Positions 16,652 through 25,588 of a DNA stretch of 64,000 nucleotides are shown piece by piece. Numbering within the stretch: position 1 is the stretch's first letter; every line of letters starts with the position of its first letter. The translations under genes were made by a program, and so were the position numbers. The notes beneath the pieces were generated by a model. That model was not told where the DNA came from. It did not search any database and saw only the letters and a program-made list of their open reading frames with translations. Origin of the DNA: Alkalimarinus alittae (GTDB lineage Bacteria; Pseudomonadota; Gammaproteobacteria; Pseudomonadales; Oleiphilaceae); contig NZ_CP100390.1 in the NCBI RefSeq assembly GCF_026016465.1, positions 961,001 through 1,025,000 on the forward strand. Direction: 5' to 3'.

Positions 16652-18736
16652 TTACTCTTCACTAAAGTCATAGTTCATTTCAGTAGTAGGGGCTTGCAGA
16701 TAGTAACCTTGAATATAGTTAACACCTGCTTGCCATAAGGTAGAAAGAATAGATGCATTTTCTACTAACGGTACGATAGTGAGTTTGCCCTGAGCTTGCA
16801 GAGACTTAATCATCTCTTTTATTTGCTCGCGGGTTTCTTCATCTTTTTGAATTTCATCGGTAAATGATCCATCAAGTTTAACGTAGTCAGTGTCGACGTG
16901 CTTTAGCGTATTGAACGGGTTTAATGCGCAACCAAAACGACTAATCGACATCTTACAATGCAGCTCTTTTAGCCCTTTTGAAAAATCTTTTGCTTGCTTC
17001 ATATAGGTAACCGCATCAGATTCGCTGATTTGGAATATTAATGAATCACCGGGTAGCCTTGCGGCTTTGAGTGCGACACTTAACCAAGGCATAAAGGTCT
17101 GATCTTGGATTGTTTCTGCGGTTAAATTCAGAACCAACTTTGTTTGGTGGCCTTTAGAACGGTGGCTGCTGAGGTGTTTGATCGTCTGCAAGATAACCCA
17201 ACGGTCAATTTTGTTGGCCATTTCTGAAGGACCAGAGGGGGGTAAAAAGTCATAAGGCGATACTTCGTTGCCACCGTTATCGTACATTCTTAGGTATGCT
17301 TCGTAGTGCTCATCACTTTCACCTCTTAAGCTGATAATTGGCTGAAATAATAGCTTGAAGCGGTTGTCGTCTAGTGCTTTTTGCAGGCTCGAAACCGTTG
17401 TTTCATTTTCATCTCCGGCGATGATCTTTTGGGTGAAAATAACAACGCCATTACCACTTTCGTGCCCTTCTACGTCTCTTACGCTATCGGAGGCGCTGTG
17501 AGAACGCCCGAGTAGATCTTGTGCTTTAGGTGATGCGTCATTGATTAACGCTACGCCGATGCTAGTGGTAACCTGAATCGTGCGCCCAGATACGTCGGAC
17601 ATGTGGTTCTCTACTGCAGCACGCACTTTTTCGGCTGTTGCTTGAGCTTCTTGGTCATCCTGATTCATAGCCAGTAGACCGTAAGCGTCATCGCTGATAC
17701 GTGCTAATGTCCAGCCTTCTTCAGTCTGCTCACGTAGCACATTGGCAATATCGCTGAGTACTAAGTCTGCGCCAGCAATACCGACGTTTGACTTGATCTG
17801 AATAAAACTGTCGAGTGCGATATAGTAAAGGGCGCCTGTTTGCTCTTTATCAACGGCCAACTCTATTGCGTCATTAATCTTGTCCATCAGGTATTGACGG
17901 TTATAAAGGCCCGTTAACAGGTCTTGGCTGCTAATCTCTTTTAATCTTTCTTCTAGTTCAGCGCTATCTTGTTCGGGTCTAACAACAATTTGTGTACAGG
18001 GCTCGCTGTCATAGGTGGCTACCGAGAAAGACATGTTGACTTTAACTTCTGAGTCATCGCTTCGTCGCGAGACGCAAGTGATTTGTTTTTGCTCTTCTTC
18101 GCCTTCGTTATATAGTTTGGTTATTTCTTTAAATTCATCTTGGCTTTCTTGCGTTAAGGTATCTAACACGGGAATACAGATGAGCTCGTCTATATCGTCG
18201 TACCCAAGGAAGTCCATATATGAGCTGTTGGCATATATGTGCATGCCATCATTAATATAGGCTATGGCGTCTTTTGAACTGTCTAGTAGTAACTGGCAAC
18301 GTTTTTCAGCTTCTCTAAGATGTACTTCAATGGAGCGGCGGTTTCTACGCTCATAGAGGTTGTTGAGCTCTCTATTGATTGCCAGTACCAGGTGCTTACG
18401 GTCTTCGAAGGGGATAACGTCTTGAGCGCCGGCTTTCATGTAGTTGACAATTTGATCGTCGTCTAATTGCTTGTTTAATACAATAAATGGAATATCTTTA
18501 TCGAGGCGTTTAATGTGGGAAAGCGAAGCTAAAGCCGTAAATTCCGTTTCTTCTTCTCGAGCGAGGAAAAGGTCCCATGAGTGTTCTTTGAGTGACTCTA
18601 ATAGGTCTTCTTCTGAGGTAATACGGTGTGCTCGGGTTGCTCGTCCTGAGTTTCTTAGTAGGCTGACCATCTCTTCCGCATCATTTTGTGATTGATCTAA
18701 GATTAGAAGGTGGACTGTTTCGTTTTTCTTTCGCAT
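16652..18736 (-). CDS. fimX: FimX-like degenerate GGDEF-EAL c-di-GMP receptor (REC-PAS-GGDEF-EAL)
   Basis: The 694-residue cytoplasmic protein has a receiver-like domain (about 6-125), a PAS domain (about 140-255), GGDEF (about 262-437) and EAL (about 448-690): the order and length of Pseudomonas FimX, a c-di-GMP-binding protein needed for type IV pilus assembly. All three signalling sites look inactive: R60 sits at the expected phospho-Asp position, GGDEF reads SDDAY (348-352), EAL reads EAY (479-481), and the DDFGxG loop reads SRFGCA. So it should bind rather than make or degrade c-di-GMP. I use the ATG at 18736; a TTG lies one codon upstream. A PilZ-like gene is next upstream, and serB is convergent, as in Pseudomonas. 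Pilus genes themselves are not in the window. Confidence 0.88.
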   Translation of the reverse strand: MRKKNETVHLLILDQSQNDAEEMVSLLRNSGRATRAHRITSEEDLLESLKEHSWDLFLAREEETEFTALASLSHIKRLDKDIPFIVLNKQLDDDQIVNYMKAGAQDVIPFEDRKHLVLAINRELNNLYERRNRRSIEVHLREAEKRCQLLLDSSKDAIAYINDGMHIYANSSYMDFLGYDDIDELICIPVLDTLTQESQDEFKEITKLYNEGEEEQKQITCVSRRSDDSEVKVNMSFSVATYDSEPCTQIVVRPEQDSAELEERLKEISSQDLLTGLYNRQYLMDKINDAIELAVDKEQTGALYYIALDSFIQIKSNVGIAGADLVLSDIANVLREQTEEGWTLARISDDAYGLLAMNQDDQEAQATAEKVRAAVENHMSDVSGRTIQVTTSIGVALINDASPKAQDLLGRSHSASDSVRDVEGHESGNGVVIFTQKIIAGDENETTVSSLQKALDDNRFKLLFQPIISLRGESDEHYEAYLRMYDNGGNEVSPYDFLPPSGPSEMANKIDRWVILQTIKHLSSHRSKGHQTKLVLNLTAETIQDQTFMPWLSVALKAARLPGDSLIFQISESDAVTYMKQAKDFSKGLKELHCKMSISRFGCALNPFNTLKHVDTDYVKLDGSFTDEIQKDEETREQIKEMIKSLQAQGKLTIVPLVENASILSTLWQAGVNYIQGYYLQAPTTEMNYDFSEE

Positions 18737-18799
18737 CAACTCTACTTCTATAAGATTATAGGGTGTTATTTATTAGAAATATGATTCGTGAACTTGAAA

Positions 18800-18822
18800 G
18801 AGGGGCGCGACCCCTCGGTTTT
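18800..18822. terminator. GC-rich hairpin between the PilZ-like gene and fimX-like gene
   Basis: GAGGGG (18800-18805) pairs with CCCCTC (18811-18816) around a CGCGA loop. On the minus strand it follows the PilZ-like gene and has only three T residues after the stem, so it is at best a partial terminator or a processing hairpin within the two-gene unit. Confidence 0.45.
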
Positions 18823-18842
18823 ATATTTCTGCTTTATTGAGG

Positions 18843-20645
18843 TTATAGCGATGGCCATAAGGAATCAAAATCATCCTCCCCACCGGTTTTGGTCGCTTTG
18901 GGTAGTTCGGTAATGGCTGTGCCTGAAAATATCTTTAATTCGAACTGACTAAAGCTACCTGTGGCAGCAACGCGCCTGTTAAGTTGGCACTTGGTTTCTT
19001 CACCCTGTTGGTTGAGTAGTATCCTTTGACCAGTCTGAAAAGGCAACCTGGGTGTAATAAGTGTTGCCGCTTGACTGATGGCTGAAAGCTCTGGTAACAG
19101 CAACCCTCGTAGGTATTCGCTATTGTCACCTGTTTTTTGAATGAGTTGCACGCCGCAGGGTTGTGCTGAGGGTGCTAATAACTCAATACCAATTTGAGTA
19201 CCGTGCTGTTTAACCTGTCGAATCCAGCGTATAACGGCGACACTCCAAGGGTGTGACTCATTTTCTCGAATGCCTAGGATTTCACCCGCTTGAATATTTC
19301 CAGGGATTTCGCCTAGCCACTGCAAGCAGTAACCACCAGGGCTGGTATTAATGAGTGGTGTGTCATAATGCTTGAAGTTGGGCTTTTTCGTTTTTTCTTC
19401 ATCGTAAATAGAGCGAGTGAAGTTAACTGGAATGCTAGCATGCTCTTCAGTATCTGAACCACCGGCATCAAAAGCACCCGACCAAGCGTCATTTTGTTTT
19501 TTGCTACGATGCAGAAAGATATTGTCGCTATCTTGCTCAATATTTTGTTTGATCAGGTTCTGTAATAGCTGAGTATTAAAGTCGACCTCTCCTGAACAAA
19601 AGTAATGAGCTGCACTTAAGCCTGCACACAGCTGCAAGTGGCCCTTGCTAGACATACGTTTGAAATTACGTTTGGTTAAAATGCCGAGTGCTTGTGCAAG
19701 GTGAGCGACTAATTGATCTTGGATGTTTTTTGGCACTTCAATAGGAGATTCATCCTGATCCTTGCGACCTTTAGTCGAGAGGTAATCTGCTAAATACTGC
19801 ACTAATGTTGAAGTATCGAATCCGTAAAAATGATCTGTTAATGAATCATGAAGAAGGCTCCGATAGATCGGTGGCGCATCATTTTCCATATTTAGAACAA
19901 ATGTTGAATTTGATGAGTAGTATTGGCCGATGTCAGTGTAAGACGCCCAAACTTCAAATGCATCATATATTTGAGCCAAGTCACTCTGTCGTAATTGATT
20001 AGTTTTACAGCAGCCAACAAGTAATAGTCTTTTGTATGCGTCTTCAATGCTTGTTTCAATTTTACTGGTGTTTTGCTCGTCTTTTATCGCGTACTTCAGT
20101 AAATCGGATGATTCAGAAAACTTAAAAATAGAATGAGCTTCAAGCCAAACGCCTTTTGGGCTGGGGCAATACAGCTGAGATGATCGTAATACTGTACGGC
20201 TATATATACTGATGACCCTATGACATGCAATCGCGAGATTTTTCTTGGCTTTTTCGTTTTTAGGTTGCTCTGAATTTTCAACAATGACTATTTTGTAGCC
20301 GGTTGCTAAGTGTATTTGCAGTGCTTGTGACAAGTTAGCTATCTTGCGCTGCTTCTCAGGCAAAATAATAGGCTGATTAAGGTAGTGCTTAGACAGTTCA
20401 TTACAGACATATTGAATAGCTGGGCGTACAAGCTCCAATAATTGACTGCGTGTTTGCGAGTTGATGATAAGCTGGTTTAGCTCAATGATGGCATGATATA
20501 GCTGGCGTGCAGTCTCACCAATGTTCGCCATTGGGAGTGAGCTAACCCACTCTTCTATGTGATTCGGTGTTGCATCGCAAAAAGAAAGGGAGGCCAGGCT
20601 CTGTTCTGGGATATTTAGATTGAGTTTATTTACCTGGCTAGTCAT
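18843..20645 (-). CDS. Large FimX-neighbour protein with a C-terminal PilZ-like motif
   Basis: A 600-residue soluble protein with no signal peptide or membrane span. Most of it (about 25-380) is predicted helical and not recognisable to me. Residues 433-438 read NTSPGG, which fits the (D/N)xSxxG signature of PilZ c-di-GMP-binding domains, in LINTSPGGYCLQW, followed by beta-strand-like sequence to the C-terminus. A clear paired RxxxR motif directly before it is not obvious, so c-di-GMP binding is uncertain. The gene sits just upstream of the fimX-like gene on the same strand with a 106-base gap holding a hairpin, and I recall a similar uncharacterised gene between fimX and psd in Pseudomonas. 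That conserved pairing suggests a FimX partner in pilus control. Start taken at the ATG 20645. Confidence 0.7.
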   Translation of the reverse strand: MTSQVNKLNLNIPEQSLASLSFCDATPNHIEEWVSSLPMANIGETARQLYHAIIELNQLIINSQTRSQLLELVRPAIQYVCNELSKHYLNQPIILPEKQRKIANLSQALQIHLATGYKIVIVENSEQPKNEKAKKNLAIACHRVISIYSRTVLRSSQLYCPSPKGVWLEAHSIFKFSESSDLLKYAIKDEQNTSKIETSIEDAYKRLLLVGCCKTNQLRQSDLAQIYDAFEVWASYTDIGQYYSSNSTFVLNMENDAPPIYRSLLHDSLTDHFYGFDTSTLVQYLADYLSTKGRKDQDESPIEVPKNIQDQLVAHLAQALGILTKRNFKRMSSKGHLQLCAGLSAAHYFCSGEVDFNTQLLQNLIKQNIEQDSDNIFLHRSKKQNDAWSGAFDAGGSDTEEHASIPVNFTRSIYDEEKTKKPNFKHYDTPLINTSPGGYCLQWLGEIPGNIQAGEILGIRENESHPWSVAVIRWIRQVKQHGTQIGIELLAPSAQPCGVQLIQKTGDNSEYLRGLLLPELSAISQAATLITPRLPFQTGQRILLNQQGEETKCQLNRRVAATGSFSQFELKIFSGTAITELPKATKTGGEDDFDSLWPSL

Positions 20646-20976
20646 CAAAGAACACCATATTTATCATACAAAATACACAGCACCACCTTTGGAGAGTAAA
20701 AAGAATCTCGGCAATGGCAGAAATTTGTTGATGCATCAGTAAAGTTGCTACGCAACTATCTATAGAATACAAGCACCTATCGAAAAGAATAGCAGAGATT
20801 TGCAAAGTGTCAGCAAAAACTAGTTGATGCTCTGATATTAATCTCAAATAGATTATATTTTTCATTCTTTTACTTTTTGAACAACTAATAGTATTGCATT
20901 TTTACCAGAAATTCATGCCTGAGTTGATGTTAAATGCGCAAATCTTTAGTTAATTTCATTCATTTGTTTGAGTAAT
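20646..20976. other. AT-rich intergenic region between epmB and the PilZ-like gene
   Basis: This 331-base stretch is AT-rich and I see no credible gene in it. It must hold the promoter for the minus-strand PilZ-like gene, which also lacks an obvious ribosome-binding site. A small perfect hairpin, AGTTGC-TAC-GCAACT, is at 20743-20757. No T-tract follows it on either strand, so its role is unclear. Confidence 0.5.
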
Positions 20977-21990
20977 CTACTCCAAATATAAGTCCAAGGG
21001 CGTTTTTGAGGCTTTATGGGGTATTTCAGCAACTAGTTTCGGTACTAAGTAACCAGGTAGTGAGGCCAGTAGGTCTGTGTATATTTCATTTATTTTTGTT
21101 TGAGAGAGGTCGAAATGAGCGGCGCCTTTGATTTTGTCCAACCGGTGAAGGTAGTACGGAAGAACCCCTGCATCAAATAAATCTTCACTGAGACTCGTTA
21201 ATACCTCAGCGTTATCATTAACGCCTGCTAATAACACCGATTGATTGAGAACCAGAGTCCCGGTTTCTTTGATTTTCTTAATGGCCTGCTTCACATATTG
21301 ATCTATTTCGTTGGGATGATTGATGTGAAGGACCATGATTTTTTGTAACTGAATACTTGAAAGCCAGCGAATAAAAGATTCATCAACTCGTTGCGGTATA
21401 ACAACGGGTAAGCGGGTGTGAATTCTGAGCCTTTTTATATGGGGGATTTGGCTGATTTGTGTCGTTAACCAGTGCAGTTGTTTATCATTGCTGACCAGCG
21501 GATCTCCGCCACTTAAGATGACTTCATTTAATTCAGAGTGCTGATGGATATAGTCGATAGCGCTTGACCATTGTTCTTTTGAAAGCCTGTTATCTGCGTA
21601 AGGAAAATGCCTTCGAAAGCAATATCGACAATTGATAGCGCAGGAGGCGCCTGAAACCAATAGTACTCGGCTCTTATATTTGTGTATGAGCCCTGGTATG
21701 GCATTATACGTATCTTCAGATAGCGGGTCTTTTGAATAATCTGGCGGTGATATAGCCTCCTGATGGTCGGGTAAAACTTGTTTTAACAGTGGGTCATCGA
21801 TGTTACCTTTTTCTATTCTCTGCAAGTAAGGCTCGGGTACAAATAGCTTAAAATCATTGTTGGCATTACTCGAAATGCTCGAAATTGGGATGTTTAAGTG
21901 ATCTGAGAGCTGTTTAGGCGAAGAAATTGCATTAGAAAGTATTTCTTTCCAGCTAGGAACTTCGACAGCATCAAGGGTTCGCGGTATCAT
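20977..21990 (-). CDS. epmB: EF-P beta-lysylation protein EpmB (lysine 2,3-aminomutase-like)
   Basis: EpmB is a radical-SAM, PLP-dependent enzyme that converts L-alpha-lysine to (R)-beta-lysine for modification of elongation factor P. The 337 residues carry the radical-SAM iron-sulfur motif CxxxCxxC at C117, C121 and C124 (CAINCRYC), and the SGGDPL motif further on, typical of the lysine aminomutase group. It is transcribed divergently from efp-epmA across a 110-base spacer, so all three genes for making and using beta-lysine sit together. EpmC, the EF-P hydroxylase, is not in view. The zinc-cysteines at the C-terminus of clostridial aminomutases are absent, as in EpmB. Confidence 0.96.
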   Translation of the reverse strand: MIPRTLDAVEVPSWKEILSNAISSPKQLSDHLNIPISSISSNANNDFKLFVPEPYLQRIEKGNIDDPLLKQVLPDHQEAISPPDYSKDPLSEDTYNAIPGLIHKYKSRVLLVSGASCAINCRYCFRRHFPYADNRLSKEQWSSAIDYIHQHSELNEVILSGGDPLVSNDKQLHWLTTQISQIPHIKRLRIHTRLPVVIPQRVDESFIRWLSSIQLQKIMVLHINHPNEIDQYVKQAIKKIKETGTLVLNQSVLLAGVNDNAEVLTSLSEDLFDAGVLPYYLHRLDKIKGAAHFDLSQTKINEIYTDLLASLPGYLVPKLVAEIPHKASKTPLDLYLE

Positions 21991-22100
21991 TAGCTAGTTT
22001 CCATAACAACATTTATAAGCAACGTTTATGAGCGTTATCTGAATACAGAAAAATAGTGCGCATAAATTTTATCGTTAATATTACAGACCGGTGAGGAACA

Positions 22101-22673
22101 ATGGCCAACTATTCTACCAATGAATTCAAATCAGGTGTTAAAGTAATGCTTGAAGGCGACCCGTGCGCCATGCTTGAGGTTGAGTTCGTAAAGCCTGGTA
22201 AAGGGCAGGCCTTTAGCCGAGTAAAGTTGAGAAACCTTAGAACAGGGCGCGTTTGGGAGCGTACATTTAAGTCGGGTGAATCACTTGAAGGTGCTGACGT
22301 TATTGAACTTGATATGGAGTATTTGTACTCTGATGGCGAGTTCTGGCATTTCATGCTGACAGACGGCTCATTTGAGCAGTATGGCGCAGACGAAACAGCG
22401 GTGGGTGATTGTAAACTATGGCTTAAAGAGCAAGTAGTGTATGCAGTGACACTTTATAATGGTGCTCCGCTTTCGGTTACTCCTCCGAACTTTGTTGATC
22501 TTGAAGTGGTTGAGACAGACCCTGGGCTAAAAGGTGATACGGCTCAAGGCGGCACTAAGCCGGCGACTCTTTCGACGGGGGCAGTTGTAAACGTACCGTT
22601 ATTTGTCAATATTGGCGAAGTGCTGAAGTTAGACACGCGTACTGGCGAATATGTTAGTAGAGCGAAGGGTTAA
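22101..22673 (+). CDS. efp: Elongation factor P
   Basis: EF-P rescues ribosomes stalled at runs of proline. The 190-residue, three-beta-domain protein matches the E. coli length. Lys34 in the loop KPGKGQAF (31-38) is the residue that receives beta-lysine; the adjacent epmA and epmB genes confirm that this is the lysylated type rather than the rhamnosylated Arg type of Pseudomonas. The C-terminal signature includes [16 protein letters not shown]. The ATG is preceded by GTGAGGA. The stop codon is followed immediately by the epmA start. Confidence 0.98.
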   Translation: MANYSTNEFKSGVKVMLEGDPCAMLEVEFVKPGKGQAFSRVKLRNLRTGRVWERTFKSGESLEGADVIELDMEYLYSDGEFWHFMLTDGSFEQYGADETAVGDCKLWLKEQVVYAVTLYNGAPLSVTPPNFVDLEVVETDPGLKGDTAQGGTKPATLSTGAVVNVPLFVNIGEVLKLDTRTGEYVSRAKG

Positions 22674-23651
22674 TTGGTTGATAGTTCAGTGAGTTGGCGT
22701 CCTAGTTGTCAGCTTGCTGCGTTAAGGTTGCGAGCTGACATACTGGCTGCAACCCGATGTTTTTTTGCTGAAAGGTCGGTGCTAGAAGTTGAGACACCCC
22801 TTTTATCTTATTCCACGGCAACAGATCTTCATTTAGCGAGTGTTTCGGCGCAAGTTGATTTACCCCATCAGCAAGGTTCGAAACAAATGTTCCTGCAAAC
22901 ATCTCCTGAGTTTGCAATGAAGCGTCTATTAGCGGCGGGTTCGGGTGCTATTTACCAAACCACCAAGTCTTTTAGAAATGGAGAGTCAGGAATACGTCAC
23001 AATCCTGAATTTACCATGTTGGAGTGGTACCGACCCGGCTTTAGCTTATCGGAATTGATGTCGGAGGTGGCAGATTACCTTTCTGTTGTTGCTAAGTTAG
23101 ATAAACCTGATGTCATCACCTATCAGCAGGCCTTTCTACAGTATCTCAATATTGACCCACACAGAGCTGATGAGCAAACGCTCTTCCAACTAGCAAAACA
23201 AAAGACAGGGATCTCAGGCGATGGCCTTTCGCGAGATGACTGTCTCGATTTATTGCTAACTCATTGTATTGAATCAAAGTTGGGGTGTGAAAAGCCTGTC
23301 TTTATGATTGAATACCCCGCGAGTCAGGCGTCTTTAGCCAACATTAAAGAGATTGATGGCATCAAGCTTGCGCAGAGATTTGAGTTATATGCCAATGGTT
23401 TAGAGCTGGCCAATGGATATGATGAGTTAATTGATGCGGATGAGCAGTTACACCGCTTTAAGGCTGATAATAAGGCTAGAAAGTTAGACGGGTTACCTGA
23501 AATACCGATTGATCATCACCTCATAGAGGCACTAAAGTCTGGACTGATTAAATGCTCGGGTGTTGCTTTAGGCATGGATCGCTTGCAGATGGTAATACAA
23601 AAAACGTCATCAATTGATGACGTTATCGCATTTCCGGTAGGGCGGGCGTAA
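22674..23651 (+). CDS. epmA: EF-P lysine ligase EpmA (PoxA/GenX)
   Basis: EpmA attaches (R)-beta-lysine to Lys34 of EF-P. It is a 325-residue paralogue of the lysyl-tRNA synthetase catalytic core without the anticodon-binding domain. Class II synthetase motifs are present: motif 1 region around VLEVETPLLS, motif 2 in KSFRNGESGIRHNPEFTMLEWYRP, and motif 3 in CSGVALGMDRLQM. The start appears to be a TTG directly abutting the efp stop; an in-frame GTG at 22689 is an alternative. The zero spacing indicates translational coupling with efp, giving substrate protein and modifying enzyme from one message. The stop codon directly abuts that of convergent psd, so there is no room for a terminator between them. 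Confidence 0.95.
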   Translation: MVDSSVSWRPSCQLAALRLRADILAATRCFFAERSVLEVETPLLSYSTATDLHLASVSAQVDLPHQQGSKQMFLQTSPEFAMKRLLAAGSGAIYQTTKSFRNGESGIRHNPEFTMLEWYRPGFSLSELMSEVADYLSVVAKLDKPDVITYQQAFLQYLNIDPHRADEQTLFQLAKQKTGISGDGLSRDDCLDLLLTHCIESKLGCEKPVFMIEYPASQASLANIKEIDGIKLAQRFELYANGLELANGYDELIDADEQLHRFKADNKARKLDGLPEIPIDHHLIEALKSGLIKCSGVALGMDRLQMVIQKTSSIDDVIAFPVGRA

Positions 23652-24515
23652 TTAGGCGTTTGGTAGTTTGCCGAATGCTTGTCCCATTCTAACGACCGAC
23701 CCTGCCATTAGCTCTTCTTTAAACTCGACCATATTCTCAGGAAACGCTAACACAACCGTTGAGCCGAGCTTAAAGCGACCCATTTCATCCCCTTTATTAA
23801 GTGTGATGGGGTTTGTGGGTTCTGCAGGATACTCGGTTACTTTTAGCTGCCTTACGGGTGGCGCTACTTGACCAGACCAAACCGTTTCAATGGCTGCAAC
23901 AATCATTGCGCCAACTAAAACCATAGCCATAGGCCCGTGTTCGGTATCAAAAATAGCCACTAAGCGCTCGTTTCGCGCAAATAGGCCGGGTACTTTTTCT
24001 GCGGTTAATGGGTTTACTGAAAATAACTTTCCTGGTACGTAAATCATTTCCCTCAGGGTGCCGGCGAGTGGCATGTGGATACGATGGTAATCTTTAGGTG
24101 CAAGATAAATTGTTGCAAACTTGCCGCCCATGAAGGGTTTGGCACGAGCAACGTCGCCTCCTAAAAGGTCTATTAAACTGTAATCTTGACCTTTTGCTTG
24201 GAATATTTTTCCGTGGTTGATATCACCTAATTGGCTGATCGCTCCGTCTACAGGGCAAGATATTTGTGTACTGTCATCTGCAAGAGGGCGTAGACCTGGT
24301 TTGAGCTCTCGAGTAAAAAAGTCGTTAAAGCAAGGGTAGTCGCTAGGATTCTCTTTAGCGGCTTCAGCCATGTTGACTTGATACCTATTAATAAACCACT
24401 TTATAAATGCATCTTTTATCTGCGGTTGCTTGCAATCAGCTAGCATGCCTACGGTTCTAGAAAGCGTATGCTGAGGGGTTAGGTACTGACTGAGAACAAA
24501 TAAGTTATCGAGCAT
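23652..24515 (-). CDS. psd: Phosphatidylserine decarboxylase
   Basis: Psd converts phosphatidylserine to phosphatidylethanolamine at the inner membrane. The 287-residue proenzyme cuts itself at the LGST motif (250-253) to create the pyruvoyl group on the new N-terminus at S252. The partners of the self-cleavage triad, D90 and H147, are at the same numbers as in E. coli. It is convergent with epmA with no space between stop codons. In Pseudomonas psd also lies next to rhdA and the fimX neighbourhood, and rhdA is here the next minus-strand gene upstream, 128 bases away. Confidence 0.97.
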   Translation of the reverse strand: MLDNLFVLSQYLTPQHTLSRTVGMLADCKQPQIKDAFIKWFINRYQVNMAEAAKENPSDYPCFNDFFTRELKPGLRPLADDSTQISCPVDGAISQLGDINHGKIFQAKGQDYSLIDLLGGDVARAKPFMGGKFATIYLAPKDYHRIHMPLAGTLREMIYVPGKLFSVNPLTAEKVPGLFARNERLVAIFDTEHGPMAMVLVGAMIVAAIETVWSGQVAPPVRQLKVTEYPAEPTNPITLNKGDEMGRFKLGSTVVLAFPENMVEFKEELMAGSVVRMGQAFGKLPNA

Positions 24516-24643
24516 TAATCGTGTTTGCCTGTAGTGAGTAAGATCGGGTTAATAAAATGGGTTAGTAAAAAGAGGTTATTAATGTGCAATTCTACTGCTT
24601 TACCTCTAGAACTCAAGTTTGAACTGATCGCACTTGTCCATCA

Positions 24644-25468
24644 CTATAGTTCAACAGGGGTTTCGGGTCGGTTTCCCCACTCAGACCATGAGCCGTCATA
24701 GGCTTTGACTTCGCTGAATCCTAATATTTTTGCCACCAAGTAAGTAAACCCTGAGCGGTGGTGTGTTTGGCAATGGGTGATCACTTTTTTGTCTGTCGTA
24801 ATACCGAGCAATGTGAGTGTTTCTAGCAGTTGTTGTTGATTTTTTAGTCGCAGAGCCCGCTTAGGGTCCATTGCTTCGGTCCATTCAAGATTGGCTGCGC
24901 CTGGGATATGCCCTTTTTTAGCGGCGAGTACTTTTTCTCCACGATATTCTTGTGGTGATCGTGCATCCCAAATGACTGTCGATGTTTCAGTGATGGCAGC
25001 AAGTACCTCTTCTAGTGAGGCTGTATGGTTATAGTTAAGGCGAACGGTATAGTTAGAGAGTCGAGTGGGGTGGACTACTTGTGTTAACGGTCTTCCTTCA
25101 TCTTTCCAAGCAAGGTATCCGCCATTTAAGTAAGAGTATTGAGTGTGTCCGATGCTATCGAGTAGCCAGATAAATCGGCCTGCCCAGCCACCCCCTTCGT
25201 CGTCATAAACAATGACATGCTTGTCTGAGGTTAGGCCTATCCGTTTAAACAGTTGATCTAGTGATTCTTCTGTGGGCATCTTTCCAGGGGCGGGGGGGGT
25301 GCCAAGCTGAGTTTCCCCTGGAGACACATGGATAGCCCCTTCAATATGGCCTTCTTGATAGCGAGTTGGGCTACAAATATCGATAATGAGCAATGATGGC
25401 TCACCGATCATTTCTTGAAGTTGTTCGGGTTCAAGTAATAAGGGGATGTTCTGCGAGGTATTTTCCAT
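24644..25468 (-). CDS. rhdA: Thiosulfate sulfurtransferase (rhodanese RhdA)
   Basis: Two-domain rhodanese of 274 residues that moves sulfane sulfur from thiosulfate to cyanide or other thiophilic acceptors. The N-terminal domain (about 10-130) is inactive; the C-terminal domain has the catalytic Cys233 in the loop CQTHHRSG. This loop is the special one described for Azotobacter vinelandii RhdA and differs from both mitochondrial rhodanese and mercaptopyruvate sulfurtransferases, so the rhdA name is supported. Cytoplasmic, no signal peptide. It lies between psd and an HDOD gene on the same strand with gaps above 100 bases, so probably independently transcribed. Confidence 0.92.
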   Translation of the reverse strand: MENTSQNIPLLLEPEQLQEMIGEPSLLIIDICSPTRYQEGHIEGAIHVSPGETQLGTPPAPGKMPTEESLDQLFKRIGLTSDKHVIVYDDEGGGWAGRFIWLLDSIGHTQYSYLNGGYLAWKDEGRPLTQVVHPTRLSNYTVRLNYNHTASLEEVLAAITETSTVIWDARSPQEYRGEKVLAAKKGHIPGAANLEWTEAMDPKRALRLKNQQQLLETLTLLGITTDKKVITHCQTHHRSGFTYLVAKILGFSEVKAYDGSWSEWGNRPETPVEL

Positions 25469-25588
25469 TCTTTAAAGCTCTTGCTAGGCGAAACTATCAA
25501 TTTAAACGGTTAATGAGTACTGCTGTTGAGTCATATTATCAGATTTTACTGCTTACCTTGCACCTGTAAGGCTGATTCTAGTGGTAAA

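Noticed and set aside
20638..20865. A 75-codon open frame upstream of the PilZ-like gene on the minus strand
   Set aside because: It overlaps the PilZ-like gene start, is AT-rich, has no ribosome-binding site and resembles no known protein; probably chance.
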